Counted from the stretch's first letter, positions 17,262 through 25,754 are shown. The stretch: 64,000 nt of DNA from Photobacterium indicum (GCF_003026215.1 NZ_PYOC01000001.1:868001-932000), one strand, 5' to 3'. Notes: a model not told the origin generated them from the letters alone. Made by a program: numbers and translations.

Positions 17262-19073
17262 ATGCAAACTCAACCTACGTCAAATGAAACAGTTCAAAGT
17301 TCAAGTTCTCAGACAAATGCTAAAGGTAAAAATCTAAGTATTTTATTTGAATTAGTGATGTTTATTCGACCCTATAAAGGGAAAGTCTTGGCTGCACTCG
17401 TCGCACTTATTTTTACAGCTTCTTTGACTTTATCTGTAGGGCATGGAGTGCGAATCTTGATTGATGAAGGGTTCATCCAACAGTCGATACACGATCTTGA
17501 ACGTGCTATTCAATTTATTCTTACAATAACGGTGCTTATTTCAATCGGGACATTCTTTCGGTTCTATTTAGTCTCTTCAGTGGGTGAGCGAGTCAGTGCT
17601 GATATAAGGCTCGCGGTGTTCAATCACGTCATTACCTTGCATCCAAGCTATTTTGAAATCAATGGTAGTGGCGACATCATGTCGCGCATCACCACTGATA
17701 CTACCTTGCTACAGAGCATTATTGGTTCTTCATTTTCGATGGCGATGCGCAGTGCATTAATGTGTGTAGGTGCAATCATCATGTTATTTGCAACCAACAT
17801 AAAACTAACATTAATTGTATTAACATCGGTGCCATTTATTCTTGTTCCGATACTGGTATACGGACGCCGTGTGAGAGCTTTGTCACGCAAGAGTCAAGAT
17901 TCGATGGCCGATGTTGGGAGTTATGCGGGTGAAGCGATTGAGCACATTAAGACCGTTCAAAGTTACAGTCACGAAGCGCAAGAAAGAGAGTCGTTCTCTA
18001 ATGAAGTAGAAAAGGCATTCGAAATTGGACGCCAGCGCGTTAAGCAGCGTGCCATTTTGATCTCAGGCGTGATTGTGATTGTTTTCAGTGCCATCGCAGG
18101 CATGCTTTGGGTGGGTGGTAGCGATGTAATCAACGGTACTATGTCGTCTGGTGATTTAGGTGCTTTTGTCTTTTATGCGATCATAGTCGCTTCTTCATTG
18201 GCGACTATTTCAGAAGTTTTAGGTGAATTACAACGAGCTGCAGGCGCAACAGAAAGGTTAATTGAAATACTCCAAGTAGAAAGTCATATTGTGGCTCCTA
18301 GCCAAAACATCACTTCTCCTCAAGCGCTGTCTGCTGAGGTCGCGTTTGACGATGTCACTTTTCATTATCCTTCAAGGCCAGACCAAGCTTCCGCTGAGCA
18401 TCTAACTTTGACAGCCAAAGAAGGCAAAGTTCTTGCGCTTGTCGGCCCTTCAGGTGCAGGCAAAACGACACTCTTTGAACTATTGCAACGCTTTTACGAT
18501 CCTCAATTAGGCAAGGTCACACTAGGTGGTGTCGATATTCGTCAATTTGATCCGCATGAACTACGTAAACAAATGGCACTTGTACCACAACAGCCTGCGC
18601 TATTTAGTCATGATGTCTTCCATAATATTCGTTATGGCAACTCACAAGCGACAGATGAACAAGTTATTGAGGCGGCTAAAAAGGCGCATGCACATGAGTT
18701 CATCATGAATTTACCTGAAGGGTACAATAGTTTCCTTGGTGAGCGAGGGGTAAGGCTTTCTGGTGGTCAACGTCAGCGTATTGCCATCGCAAGAGCCATT
18801 TTAAAAGATCCGAATATATTATTACTTGATGAGGCCACCAGCGCATTAGACAGCGAAAGTGAACATCATGTTCAGCAAGCTTTGAAAGAGTTGATGCGTG
18901 GCAGAACAACGTTAATTATTGCTCACCGTCTTTCAACTATTCAACATGCCGACCAAATTGCAGTATTGGATCAAGGGCGTTTGGTTGATGTTGGTGATCA
19001 TCGAACACTACTGAAAAGCTGTGATTTATACCAGCGCTTGGTAGAACTACAATTCAAACGTATGACTGGTTAA
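17262..19073 (+). CDS. MsbA-like ABC exporter (fused permease-ATPase)
   Basis: A 603-residue half-transporter. Residues about 30-320 hold six membrane helices with the coupling-region motif GDIMSRITTDTTLLQ. Residues 350-600 form the ATPase with Walker A GPSGAGKTT, Q-loop QQPALFS, signature LSGGQRQRIAIARA, Walker B ILLLDEATSALD and H-loop IIAHRLST. It belongs to the ABCB-type exporters that work as homodimers in the inner membrane, exporting lipids or drugs. The N-terminal 25 residues are polar and Gln/Ser-rich. It is a single gene; the substrate is unknown. Confidence 0.92.
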   Translation: MQTQPTSNETVQSSSSQTNAKGKNLSILFELVMFIRPYKGKVLAALVALIFTASLTLSVGHGVRILIDEGFIQQSIHDLERAIQFILTITVLISIGTFFRFYLVSSVGERVSADIRLAVFNHVITLHPSYFEINGSGDIMSRITTDTTLLQSIIGSSFSMAMRSALMCVGAIIMLFATNIKLTLIVLTSVPFILVPILVYGRRVRALSRKSQDSMADVGSYAGEAIEHIKTVQSYSHEAQERESFSNEVEKAFEIGRQRVKQRAILISGVIVIVFSAIAGMLWVGGSDVINGTMSSGDLGAFVFYAIIVASSLATISEVLGELQRAAGATERLIEILQVESHIVAPSQNITSPQALSAEVAFDDVTFHYPSRPDQASAEHLTLTAKEGKVLALVGPSGAGKTTLFELLQRFYDPQLGKVTLGGVDIRQFDPHELRKQMALVPQQPALFSHDVFHNIRYGNSQATDEQVIEAAKKAHAHEFIMNLPEGYNSFLGERGVRLSGGQRQRIAIARAILKDPNILLLDEATSALDSESEHHVQQALKELMRGRTTLIIAHRLSTIQHADQIAVLDQGRLVDVGDHRTLLKSCDLYQRLVELQFKRMTG

Positions 19074-19180
19074 CACCGTTACGCATTAATGCGCTGGTGG
19101 GGTGCTCTTATTGCGTAAAAGTTTATGGCGTACGCTATAAATAAGGTGTATAAGTAGCATATGCCAATTATGGAGGCTTC

Positions 19181-19474
19181 ATGCCAAGACCGAAAATCCC
19201 GAGAAATATTTGTGGTCATCCCGCTGACAGTTGCTTTAAACCCAACAGGATACCAATGAGTCAGCTTGAAAAAGTTCAACTTGCCGATGATGAGTTTGAG
19301 GCGTTGCGACTGGTTGATCTATTGAAAATGCAGCAACAAGAAGCAGCTATCGAGATGGGTGTCTCTCGGCAGACTCTGGCCAATATTCTGAAATCAGCCC
19401 GTTTTAAAGTAATGGACTGTCTTACTCAGGGCAAGGCTCTCATCATGCACCACGAAGAAGAAAAAGAAGAGTAA
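19181..19474 (+). CDS. DUF134 (UPF0251) helix-turn-helix protein
   Basis: A 97-residue protein starting MPRPKIPRNICGHP and containing LADDEFEALRLVDLLKMQQQEAAIEMGVSRQTL, the sigma-70 region-4-like HTH of the DUF134 family. The conserved N-terminal CG.P....FKP segment probably binds metal. It is a predicted DNA-binding protein. It is followed four bases later by a thioesterase gene, so the two form an operon. Confidence 0.9.
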   Translation: MPRPKIPRNICGHPADSCFKPNRIPMSQLEKVQLADDEFEALRLVDLLKMQQQEAAIEMGVSRQTLANILKSARFKVMDCLTQGKALIMHHEEEKEE

Positions 19475-19477
19475 AAC

Positions 19478-19951
19478 ATGAACAATACGGAAATAAGCAT
19501 TTTACAGAATGAGATAGATAAATTCGACTTATTCAAGTCAACGTCTCTCTTGGAAAAAGTGAATAAACGAAATAGTCATCAACACTGCATGTTATGTGGC
19601 ACACAATCAACCTTTGGTTTGAAACTTGATTTTTATAATGATCAAGAGGGTGTTGTTTGGGCAAAGGCTAAAGGGAGTATTCATCAACAAGGTTATCAAG
19701 GTATTTTACATGGTGGTTTTATTGCTGCGTTACTCGATGCTGGTATGTGTCACGCGATTTTTAATCAAGGTGTTGAAGCTGTAACCGGTGATATCAATAT
19801 CCGCTACCTTGCAGAGATTCCACTCACAGCAGATATTATTATTCGAGGGAAAATAAACTCTTCCTATTTAACACTTTATAAAGTTGAAGCTGATATTTAT
19901 GTTGAGCAACAACTTATGGCAAAAAGTACAGCACGTTTTATGAAACGCTAA
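19478..19951 (+). CDS. PaaI-type hotdog thioesterase
   Basis: A 157-residue single-hotdog protein. It shows CMLCGTQSTFGLKLDFY (an N-terminal Cys pair seen in some family members), then YQGILHGGFIAALLDAGMCHA, where the HGG loop and Asp form the usual active site, and INIRYLAEIPLTADIIIRG. It probably hydrolyses an acyl-CoA. It lies four bases after the DUF134 gene and shares its transcript. Confidence 0.85.
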   Translation: MNNTEISILQNEIDKFDLFKSTSLLEKVNKRNSHQHCMLCGTQSTFGLKLDFYNDQEGVVWAKAKGSIHQQGYQGILHGGFIAALLDAGMCHAIFNQGVEAVTGDINIRYLAEIPLTADIIIRGKINSSYLTLYKVEADIYVEQQLMAKSTARFMKR

Positions 19952-20121
19952 ATTTGACTGAATATATTGCCAAACACCACGATGGCCGACGATTTATCGC
20001 CAACTAAACGAATATCTGTATTTAGTATTCTATTGCTCTATAAAGCTTACCTATAACAGCGTAGGATCAAGCAACTTTAGATAAGACCAGGTTTGCACTC
20101 AGGTGCACGAATATAAAAATC

Positions 20122-21459
20122 ATGAAACTAACAGAAAAAGCATCACTTACTAATGCTTTACTTATTTCTATTTGCACACCGCAGTTTAAAGGCGATGAGG
20201 CAAAAGACTCACTTGCAGAACTTGCTCGCTTGGTGACTACTCTAGGGTTTAAAGTCGTTGGCACGCAGTCGCAAAAGCAAAGCTCGACCCAAAGAGTGAA
20301 TGTTTTGGGAGCTGGCAAACTGGCTGAAATTGCACACCTCACTGGTAATCAAGGCTCGGTTGATGACGCAGATACTGAAGATTTCTTTGATGAGACAGAA
20401 TTTGAGGATATTCCTTCAGAAAACCTGCCATTTGCATGTGCTGATGTGGTGGTATTTGATTGCGATTTAAGCCCATCACAGCTGCGTAATGTGGAGAACC
20501 AACTAGGCGTACAAGTGTATGATCGTACGGGGATTATCATTGAAATCTTTAGCCGTCATGCTCGTACCCGAACTGCACGATTACAAGTTGAGATGGCTCG
20601 CCTTAATTATGTCGCACCACGACTTAGAGAGTCTACCGTTGGTGATAATGAACGCCAAATGGGTAAAGGCGCAGGTGAAACAAACCTAGAGCTAGACCGC
20701 CGTAAAGTACGTGATCAATTAGCTGAATTAAAGCGCGAGCTGGCTAGTGTTCAAGATGAAATGAAAGGTCGACGTACACAACGTTCTGAACTTTTTTGTG
20801 TCGCTTTAGTTGGTTATACCAATGCGGGCAAGTCATCAATGATGCGCGCAATTACGGGCAGTGAAGTATTAGTAGAAGACAAGCTTTTTGCAACACTTGA
20901 TACCACCGTACGTGCGTTGTACCCAATCACTCAGCCTCGAATCTTAGTGTCAGATACCGTCGGTTTCATCAAAAAATTACCTCACGATTTAGTAGCCTCA
21001 TTTCATTCAACCTTAGCAGAAGCCCATGATGCTTCATTGTTGCTGTATGTGGTTGATGCTTCAGATTCTTCTTTTCGTTCACAACTTGATGTTGTACATG
21101 AGGTATTGGAAGAAGTGGGCGTTGAAGGGGCTAAAAAACTGCTTGTACTAAATAAATCAGATCAATTGAGTACTGAGCAACAGCAGGCACTGATGGAAGA
21201 ATTTCCTGATGCCATGATGACCTCAACCCGTAACCCTCTAGATATCGCTAAACTGCATAAATATATCGTTGGCGTTTCTGAGCACGGAATGATTGAAGAT
21301 GAAATCATTGTTCCTTATACCGCGAAAGGTATTATCGGTGAAATTCGTTCTAGCATGAGTGTGACTAAGGAAGAGTATGAGTATAGTCATATTAAACTCA
21401 CCGTACGCTCAAACGAGATTGATTTAGCAAGATTAAAAAAGTTGATGCTGAATTCATAA
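20122..21459 (+). CDS. hflX: divergent HflX-family GTPase
   Basis: A 445-residue protein with the HflX N-terminal domain (LGAGKLAEIAH, VVFDCDLSPSQLRNVE, VYDRTGIIIEIFSRHARTRTARLQVEMARL) and a GTPase domain with G1 GYTNAGKSSM, switch region LFATLDTTVRAL, G3 DTVGF and G4 NKSD. HflX splits and rescues stalled ribosomes. It differs from the canonical form by an acidic insert around residues 73-95 (DDADTEDFFDETEFED) and by GKGAGETNLELDRR where most read GTRGPGETQLE. It is not beside hfq, so it may be a second, divergent paralogue. Confidence 0.87.
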   Translation: MKLTEKASLTNALLISICTPQFKGDEAKDSLAELARLVTTLGFKVVGTQSQKQSSTQRVNVLGAGKLAEIAHLTGNQGSVDDADTEDFFDETEFEDIPSENLPFACADVVVFDCDLSPSQLRNVENQLGVQVYDRTGIIIEIFSRHARTRTARLQVEMARLNYVAPRLRESTVGDNERQMGKGAGETNLELDRRKVRDQLAELKRELASVQDEMKGRRTQRSELFCVALVGYTNAGKSSMMRAITGSEVLVEDKLFATLDTTVRALYPITQPRILVSDTVGFIKKLPHDLVASFHSTLAEAHDASLLLYVVDASDSSFRSQLDVVHEVLEEVGVEGAKKLLVLNKSDQLSTEQQQALMEEFPDAMMTSTRNPLDIAKLHKYIVGVSEHGMIEDEIIVPYTAKGIIGEIRSSMSVTKEEYEYSHIKLTVRSNEIDLARLKKLMLNS

Positions 21460-21545
21460 AGAGAAAAGTGTGAACTGCTACCGCCTTAATATAAAACCTC
21501 CCACTTTAGGTCGTTATTTAGCCTTAATTGAGAGGTTCTGATTTA

Positions 21546-21929
21546 TCATTTTGATCCTTTATTCAAATCTTCTTTCATTTGAATAAAGGGATTGATGCTG
21601 CTTAATCCAACTATTTTTGTGTCGTTAGCAATATGAACGGTCCATGTTGCACCGTTGCATTCCCAAGTAACGCCACCAGCTTGATCTGCTGTGATCTTTA
21701 CATAACCTGATTTAAGAAAGCGGAATAAATACAGCGGCATGTTGACCAAATTCGTTGGCCTATTAAAAATCAATGGAACAAGATAACTTTCACGATCGCC
21801 AGCACGTAACGCTTTTAATTTTATAAGCTCGACGCCGTGCCCGTCATATAATTTTATAAATAGTAATACGAGAATTACATAACAAGTGAACGTAGCTATA
21901 GCATTGAATATACCTAATAATTCTTGCAT
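21546..21929 (-). CDS. small membrane-anchored protein of unknown function
   Basis: A 127-residue protein with one N-terminal membrane helix (IFNAIATFTCYVILVLLFIKL) followed by a soluble domain of mixed beta character (YVKITADQAGGVTWECNGATW). No family was recognised. It is convergent with the HflX gene and lies just outside the integron cassette array on the opposite strand. Confidence 0.6.
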   Translation of the reverse strand: MQELLGIFNAIATFTCYVILVLLFIKLYDGHGVELIKLKALRAGDRESYLVPLIFNRPTNLVNMPLYLFRFLKSGYVKITADQAGGVTWECNGATWTVHIANDTKIVGLSSINPFIQMKEDLNKGSK

Positions 21930-22403
21930 TTTTCCTCGCTTAGAACCTAACGGTTTGGTGAACTGTCATACCCCTTACTCTCGTATTCTCTACTATCACA
22001 AAATTAAAAAAACGCGCAGGTGTCTCATAATATAAAGAAAGTTGCTACCGACGTGCATCTACATCGATGTTGGCAATGTCAGCCTTTCCCACTATGCAAG
22101 GTGGCGCTTAAAGATTGCACAACTAGTACGAGTTGACTTATAACTCATCAATAAATGCCTAATAAATTAGACTTTCATCAAGTTGCAGATCAAATCAATT
22201 GGTATTATACGGCCTATATTTTGCTACTACGCATGCTGGGCGTACCCGAAGGCGGTAGCGTACCTATACGTTCTATATTATTGACGTTGTTGCGTGCGGT
22301 TTAGGTGATTTTTGAAATGGTATATACGATTACAGATCGTAAATCTTGTGCGTATATCTACGGATTTAGTGGGGATATACGAAATCATTTCGTAGAATAA
22401 AAT
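21930..22403. other. non-coding left border of the cassette array
   Basis: No supported gene. It contains an imperfect dyad at about 22320-22362 (TATACGATT...GCGTATA) and a near-perfect short palindrome (ACGAAATCATTTCGT) at 22379-22393 just before the first integron R' box. A 49-codon open frame at 22155-22304 has no ribosome-binding site. An attI site or a decayed attC could be here but cannot be recognised by eye. Confidence 0.35.
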
Positions 22404-22432
22404 GTTAGGCGAATAAAGTGGAGATAAAATAG

Positions 22433-22807
22433 ATGGTAGTGGAATATGTTTCGGGTATCAAAGCTGCTTGGGAAGTAGCTAAAAGTGTAAAAACTGCAAC
22501 TGATGCAATTGATGATGCTCATTTAAAATTGCAAATGGCAGAACTTATTAGTGCTTTAGCTGATGCAAAAATGGAGGCAGCAGAGAACGCAGAAATTATT
22601 GCTGAACTCAAAAGACAAATTAATACTAGGACTTCACTCAAATACATTGATGGAGTATATTTTAAGCCAATAGATGGTGCTGATGATGACGGCCCATTTT
22701 GTCCTACTTGCTTTGATTCAAATTCAAAAGATATAAGGCTTAAAGATATCGAGGGGGCTATCGGTGGTGATTGGAAGTGCCTTGTCTGTAGTAACTATTT
22801 CCAGTGA
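22433..22807 (+). CDS. cassette 1: helical protein with C-terminal zinc ribbon
   Basis: A 124-residue protein. The N-terminal 70 residues are a long helix (IKAAWEVAKSVKTATDAIDDAHLKLQ, AELISALADAKMEAAENAEI in segments) likely to form a coiled coil. The end holds two CxxC knuckles, FCPTCFD and WKCLVCSNYF, separated by about 25 residues, a zinc ribbon. Similar small proteins are seen in cassettes and islands; the function is unknown. A GGAGA ribosome-binding site lies 10 bases upstream. The gene sits 23 bases after the R' core of its cassette. Confidence 0.75.
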   Translation: MVVEYVSGIKAAWEVAKSVKTATDAIDDAHLKLQMAELISALADAKMEAAENAEIIAELKRQINTRTSLKYIDGVYFKPIDGADDDGPFCPTCFDSNSKDIRLKDIEGAIGGDWKCLVCSNYFQ

Positions 22808-22816
22808 TACCAATTC

Positions 22817-22941
22817 GCCTAACAATTGCATCAACACGATTTGCTACACTCGGCATTCTAGGTTTCTTTTGGTTTACCGTGTTAAGTGGTAAATTTGAGC
22901 TTAATCTCCATGGTAGCAAACGTGTTATGCAGGCGTTATGC
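22817..22941 (+). repeat. attC site of cassette 1 (VCR-like, 125 bp)
   Basis: R'' GCCTAAC (22817-22823) begins nine bases after the stop codon and R' GTTATGC ends at 22941. Inside, CAACACGATTTGCTAC on the left pairs with GTAGCAAACGTGTTA on the right, leaving an unpaired base, which is the extrahelical base used by the integrase. The length matches the 120-130 bp repeats of Vibrio superintegrons. Confidence 0.85.
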
Positions 22942-22976
22942 GCTAAGTCTGTAATATTAAATGCGGAGGAGGTTCT

Positions 22977-23264
22977 ATGAATCAAAAGCAGTTTAATCGT
23001 TGGGCTAAGATTAAGGAAAAAGGTCAGCTTAGATATGTTGTTGTTCAAAGTTTAATTATGTCGTTAGCAATATTTATTGGACGATTAATTGGGTTTTTCA
23101 TTATGGATGACAATGTTTGGCCGGGTTCATTTTTCTATGACAATATGAGTAATTTCATTTTTATTATTTTATTTTCACCGTTTATTGTATTAGTTTTCTG
23201 GTACATACAGGAATCAAGTTTTAAAAAAGAATTGAAAATTAGAGAGCGCACATCAAAAACATGA
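22977..23264 (+). CDS. cassette 2: small two-helix membrane protein
   Basis: A 95-residue protein with basic ends and two membrane helices: VVQSLIMSLAIFIGRLIGFFI and FIFIILFSPFIVLVFWYI. A GGAGGAGG ribosome-binding site lies just before the ATG, and the start is 42 bases after the R' core of attC 1. No family was recognised. The compact cassette layout, with attC beginning inside the stop region, supports it being a real gene. Confidence 0.7.
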   Translation: MNQKQFNRWAKIKEKGQLRYVVVQSLIMSLAIFIGRLIGFFIMDDNVWPGSFFYDNMSNFIFIILFSPFIVLVFWYIQESSFKKELKIRERTSKT

Positions 23265-23352
23265 AGTTGATGCGTTACACTCCGCGGTTTTGGTGTGAAG
23301 TTCGGTGTGCTTGGTAAAGTTGTCGTGGCACACCTTCTGGCTGGCGCTGGGG
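23254..23352 (+). repeat. degenerate attC of cassette 2
   Basis: It is homologous along its length to the attC sites at 24212 and 25657: AAAACATGAAGTTGATGCG, CTCCGCGGTTTTGG and GTCGTGGCACACC match the same blocks there. Its R'' (CAAAAAC) and R' (GCTGGGG) boxes deviate from consensus, so it may be inactive. Confidence 0.65.
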
Positions 23353-23564
23353 AATCCCCACAAAATCATGAATGATTACCACCAATTAGGTTTGTTATAT
23401 CTGTTGATTTACTTGGCTCATGGTATTGATTGTCCGAAGGTTAGTGTAATGTTTGAACATCAAACAACTTGCTTGTGAATTTTTGTATTTGGAGCGAATT
23501 CATTAGATTTGTAGACAAGCTTTGTGTCTACTTATTGAACTACAACGGTATTTTGTGGGGATTC
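23352..23564. repeat. 16-bp inverted repeats bounding a 213-bp ORF-less segment
   Basis: GAATCCCCACAAAATC at 23352-23367 is matched in inverted orientation by TATTTTGTGGGGATTC at 23549-23564 (15 of 16 positions). The segment between contains no supported gene. It sits exactly between the decayed attC of cassette 2 and the next R' box, so it is either an ORF-less cassette or a small mobile insertion. Confidence 0.6.
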
Positions 23565-23603
23565 GTAAGTACCAAGCGTTAGCCCTAAAAGGTAGTTTTG
23601 AGT

Positions 23604-24209
23604 ATGAATGGTAAAATCATTGAGTGGAACGATCAAAAAGGGTATGGATTTATTGCTCCGAATTTTGGCAATGAGCGCTTTTTCTTCCATATAAAATCAT
23701 TAAAAAACCGTAATGTTCGTCCTAAACTAAATGATGTGGTCAGTTTTGAGGTAACTCAAGATAAGCAAAAACGAATAAATGCAAGTAATGTAGTTCTGAC
23801 CGACGCAAAGTTGAATGGATTACCATTATCCATCATGTTCTGTTGTTCTTACTTAGTTTTTGTCGCTGGTTCTATTTTTGTTCTAGGTACATCAGTCTTG
23901 TTACTGACAGTATATGTTCTGTTGAGTATTTTTACATTCGCTATATATGCTTGGGATAAGAGTGCAGCCAAAAAAGGTGAGTGGAGAACATCAGAAAATA
24001 CTCTACATTTTTTTGCCTTGATTGGCGGTTGGCCCGGAGCATTAATTGCTCAAAATCAGTTACGTCATAAATCTCAGAAGCAACCGTTTAAGGCAATACT
24101 ATGGATGACAATTGTTTTAAATTGCTCTGCATTTATTTGGCTGTTAACGCCGGAAGGTGCAGTTTATATAAAAATATTGCTCAATGAAGTAATGAGCATA
24201 GTGCATTAA
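23604..24209 (+). CDS. cassette 3: cold-shock domain plus DUF1294 membrane protein
   Basis: A 201-residue fusion. Residues 1-65 form a cold-shock domain (GKIIEWNDQKGYGFIAPNFG, ERFFFHIKSLKNRN, VVSFEVTQDKQKRINA) that would bind single-stranded nucleic acid. Residues 80-195 are a DUF1294 membrane domain with four helices and the hallmark YAWDKSAAKKGEWRTSENTLHFFALIGGWPGALIAQ, here seen in segments. This fusion is common in Vibrio-type chromosomes and cassettes. The ATG at 23604 follows AAAAGGTAG. Confidence 0.88.
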   Translation: MNGKIIEWNDQKGYGFIAPNFGNERFFFHIKSLKNRNVRPKLNDVVSFEVTQDKQKRINASNVVLTDAKLNGLPLSIMFCCSYLVFVAGSIFVLGTSVLLLTVYVLLSIFTFAIYAWDKSAAKKGEWRTSENTLHFFALIGGWPGALIAQNQLRHKSQKQPFKAILWMTIVLNCSAFIWLLTPEGAVYIKILLNEVMSIVH

Positions 24210-24211
24210 TG

Positions 24212-24315
24212 GGCAAACAAAACATCAAGGTGACGCGTTTTACTCCGCAGTTTTGGCTTGGAGTTGTGTGTGCTTTGTAGGTTAATCGTGGCGTAATTTA
24301 TAGCAAGCGTTATAT
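24212..24315 (+). repeat. attC site of cassette 3
   Basis: R'' GGCAAAC (24212-24218) follows the stop by two bases. R' GTTATAT lies at 24309-24315. The cassette starts TTAGCC, whose complement predicts GGCTAAC, matching R'' in six of seven bases. The internal blocks CATCAAGGTGACGCG and CTCCGCAGTTTTGG are shared with the other two roughly 100-bp sites in the array. Confidence 0.75.
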
Positions 24316-24351
24316 TTTCGATGAATTTTAGTGATAGTTTTGGAAGATGTA

Positions 24352-24903
24352 ATGAGTGAATTTAATAAGATGATTTCGGGTGAAATTTACGACCCGAGTG
24401 ATGATATGTTGTCACAAATGCGTACAAGTGCGAGAGAGATTACTGCTAAATATAATGTAACAAGCAGAGGTCAGAAATCTGAAAGGTATGAATTACTCAA
24501 AGGTTTGTTGGGTCGCACGGGTAATAACATTAAAATTGAACCCAATTTCAATTGTGATTATGGGCAAAACATAATTGTCGGTGAAAACTTTTATGTGAAT
24601 TTTGGTTGCGTAATCTTGGATTGTGCAAAGGTTACAATTGGTAGTAATTGTATGATTGGCCCTCAAGTTGGTATCTATACGGCTTGTCACCCGATTGATC
24701 CAATTGAGCGAATAAGTGGAATTGAGTTCGCGAAGCCAATAACTATTGGTGACAACTGTTGGATTGGCGGTCATGCAATTATAAATCCCGGTGTGAAGCT
24801 AGGTGATAATGTTGTGGTTGCTTCTGGTTCCGTGGTGACTAAAAATTTTCCAGATAATGTTGTTATCGGTGGGAATCCAGCCCGAGTAATAAAAGAAATA
24901 TAA
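24352..24903 (+). CDS. cassette 4: maltose/galactoside-type O-acetyltransferase
   Basis: A 183-residue left-handed beta-helix acetyltransferase of the Maa/LacA type. The N-terminal Maa domain (EFNKMISGEIYDPSDDML) is followed by hexapeptide repeats (NIIVGENFYVNFGCVILD, VTIGSNCMIGPQVGIY), the catalytic histidine in YTACHPID, and the C-terminal PITIGDNCWIGGHAIINPGV and VIGGNPARVI. It acetylates sugars with acetyl-CoA. GGAAG upstream of ATG 24352 sets the start. The stop codon TAA is part of the attC R'' box, a usual tight cassette arrangement. Confidence 0.92.
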   Translation: MSEFNKMISGEIYDPSDDMLSQMRTSAREITAKYNVTSRGQKSERYELLKGLLGRTGNNIKIEPNFNCDYGQNIIVGENFYVNFGCVILDCAKVTIGSNCMIGPQVGIYTACHPIDPIERISGIEFAKPITIGDNCWIGGHAIINPGVKLGDNVVVASGSVVTKNFPDNVVIGGNPARVIKEI

Positions 24904-24952
24904 CAGATAAGGATATGTGTCGCGAAGCCGACACCTATCCGAAGTGTTGAAC
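24898..24952 (+). repeat. short attC site of cassette 4 (55 bp)
   Basis: R'' ATATAAC overlaps the stop codon and is exactly complementary to the TTATAT at the start of this cassette. The central hairpin pairs GGATA.GTGTCG with CGACAC.TATCC. R' GTTGAAC fits GTTRRRY. It is much shorter than its neighbours, like the attC sites of mobile integrons. Confidence 0.72.
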
Positions 24953-25295
24953 AAGCCCGAGCTACCTTATATAGGGAAATATTACGAAGAAGTGGAAGGG
25001 GGATTATTGATAAGCGGTTATATTGACGCGAACACCTGCCTTGGCTTAAAGCCCATAAACATAATTGACTGATTTAAATGTTTAATTATGGTTATCTCCT
25101 CAAATTAAAGCTGAACCATTATCCTTATATAACCCAATCTTATGTCGGTTGAAAGGGGGGCGAAACTTATGGCAAGCGTTATAGCTCTCGAAATCTTATT
25201 TTTCATATGCAAGGTGAGTGTATGGGTCATACATCACACTTGGCGTAAATATGATGTGATTAACTTGATTTTTATTAAACCTAATACGATTAATC
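24953..25295. other. ORF-less segment with R' box before cassette 5
   Basis: No gene was found. AACTTATGGCAAGCGTTATAG ends in an R' box (GTTATAG, 25178-25184) preceded by an L-box-like stretch, so a decayed attC ends here. The left part may be a gene-less or eroded cassette. Confidence 0.4.
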
Positions 25296-25655
25296 ATGAA
25301 TAAGAAAGAATTTATAGAGATTTATTTGCGCCAAAAAGGCGCGAGTAGAACAGTAGTGAGGCCTTATCCTTTTTTATGGTACAAGCTATTTAGTTCGAAC
25401 GCGAAGCCTTGTTTATTTGAATCGCCATGGAAGCTCTTTGTTTGGCAATTAGTTCTGGGAACGGTGACTTGGGGGGGAGGTATGTGGCTAATGGTATGGC
25501 GGTTGCAAGAACCAAATATTAGGAATCTATATATATCGCTACTTTTTGGTTTCACTACAGGTTTATGGTTGAGCTTGGAAGTTTTGTACTACTCAAAGAA
25601 GCTTAAAATCACATCATGGTCAAAGTGGTTAAGCGATCATTCTTTAGCTGAATAG
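25296..25655 (+). CDS. cassette 5: two-helix membrane protein of unknown function
   Basis: A 119-residue protein with basic N-terminus (MNKKEFIEIYLRQKG), two membrane helices (LFVWQLVLGTVTWGGGMWLMVW and LYISLLFGFTTGLWLSLEVLY) and a short cytoplasmic tail. No family was recognised; it resembles DUF6404-type small membrane proteins common in Vibrio arrays. The gene starts about 110 bases after its R' core and ends two bases before the next attC. Confidence 0.65.
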   Translation: MNKKEFIEIYLRQKGASRTVVRPYPFLWYKLFSSNAKPCLFESPWKLFVWQLVLGTVTWGGGMWLMVWRLQEPNIRNLYISLLFGFTTGLWLSLEVLYYSKKLKITSWSKWLSDHSLAE

Positions 25656-25656
25656 C

Positions 25657-25754
25657 CTAAAACATTAAGTTGACACGTTTTTCTCCGTAGTTTTGGTATG
25701 GCGTCAGTGCGCTTGGTGAATTAACCGTAGGGCAACTTATGCATGGCGTTATAT
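25657..25754 (+). repeat. attC site of cassette 5, last of the array
   Basis: R'' CTAAAAC matches the complement of the cassette start (TTATAG) in six of seven bases. CATTAAGTTG on the left pairs with CAACTTATG on the right, leaving one extra T. R' GTTATAT is at 25748-25754. It shares internal blocks with the sites at 23254 and 24212. Confidence 0.78.

Larger units (their letters stand above)
22404..25754 (+). repeat. integron cassette array without integrase (CALIN)
   Basis: Five + strand genes are separated by integron recombination sites. The R' boxes are GTTAGGC (22404), GTTATGC (22935), GTTAGCC (23578), GTTATAT (24309), GTTGAAC (24946), GTTATAG (25178) and GTTATAT (25748). R'' boxes follow the stop codons: GCCTAAC, GGCAAAC, ATATAAC, CTAAAAC. 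Each R'' is complementary to the R' at the start of its own cassette: 7/7 for cassettes 1 and 4, and 6/7 for the 23.6 kb and 25.3 kb cassettes. No intI gene lies in the window. Genes carried are two unknowns, a cold-shock/DUF1294 protein, a sugar O-acetyltransferase and a membrane protein. Confidence 0.85.

Noticed and set aside
22155-22304. 49-codon open frame at the left border of the cassette array
   Set aside because: Hydrophobic end looks protein-like, but there is no ribosome-binding site and no R'' box pairing with it; kept as non-coding.
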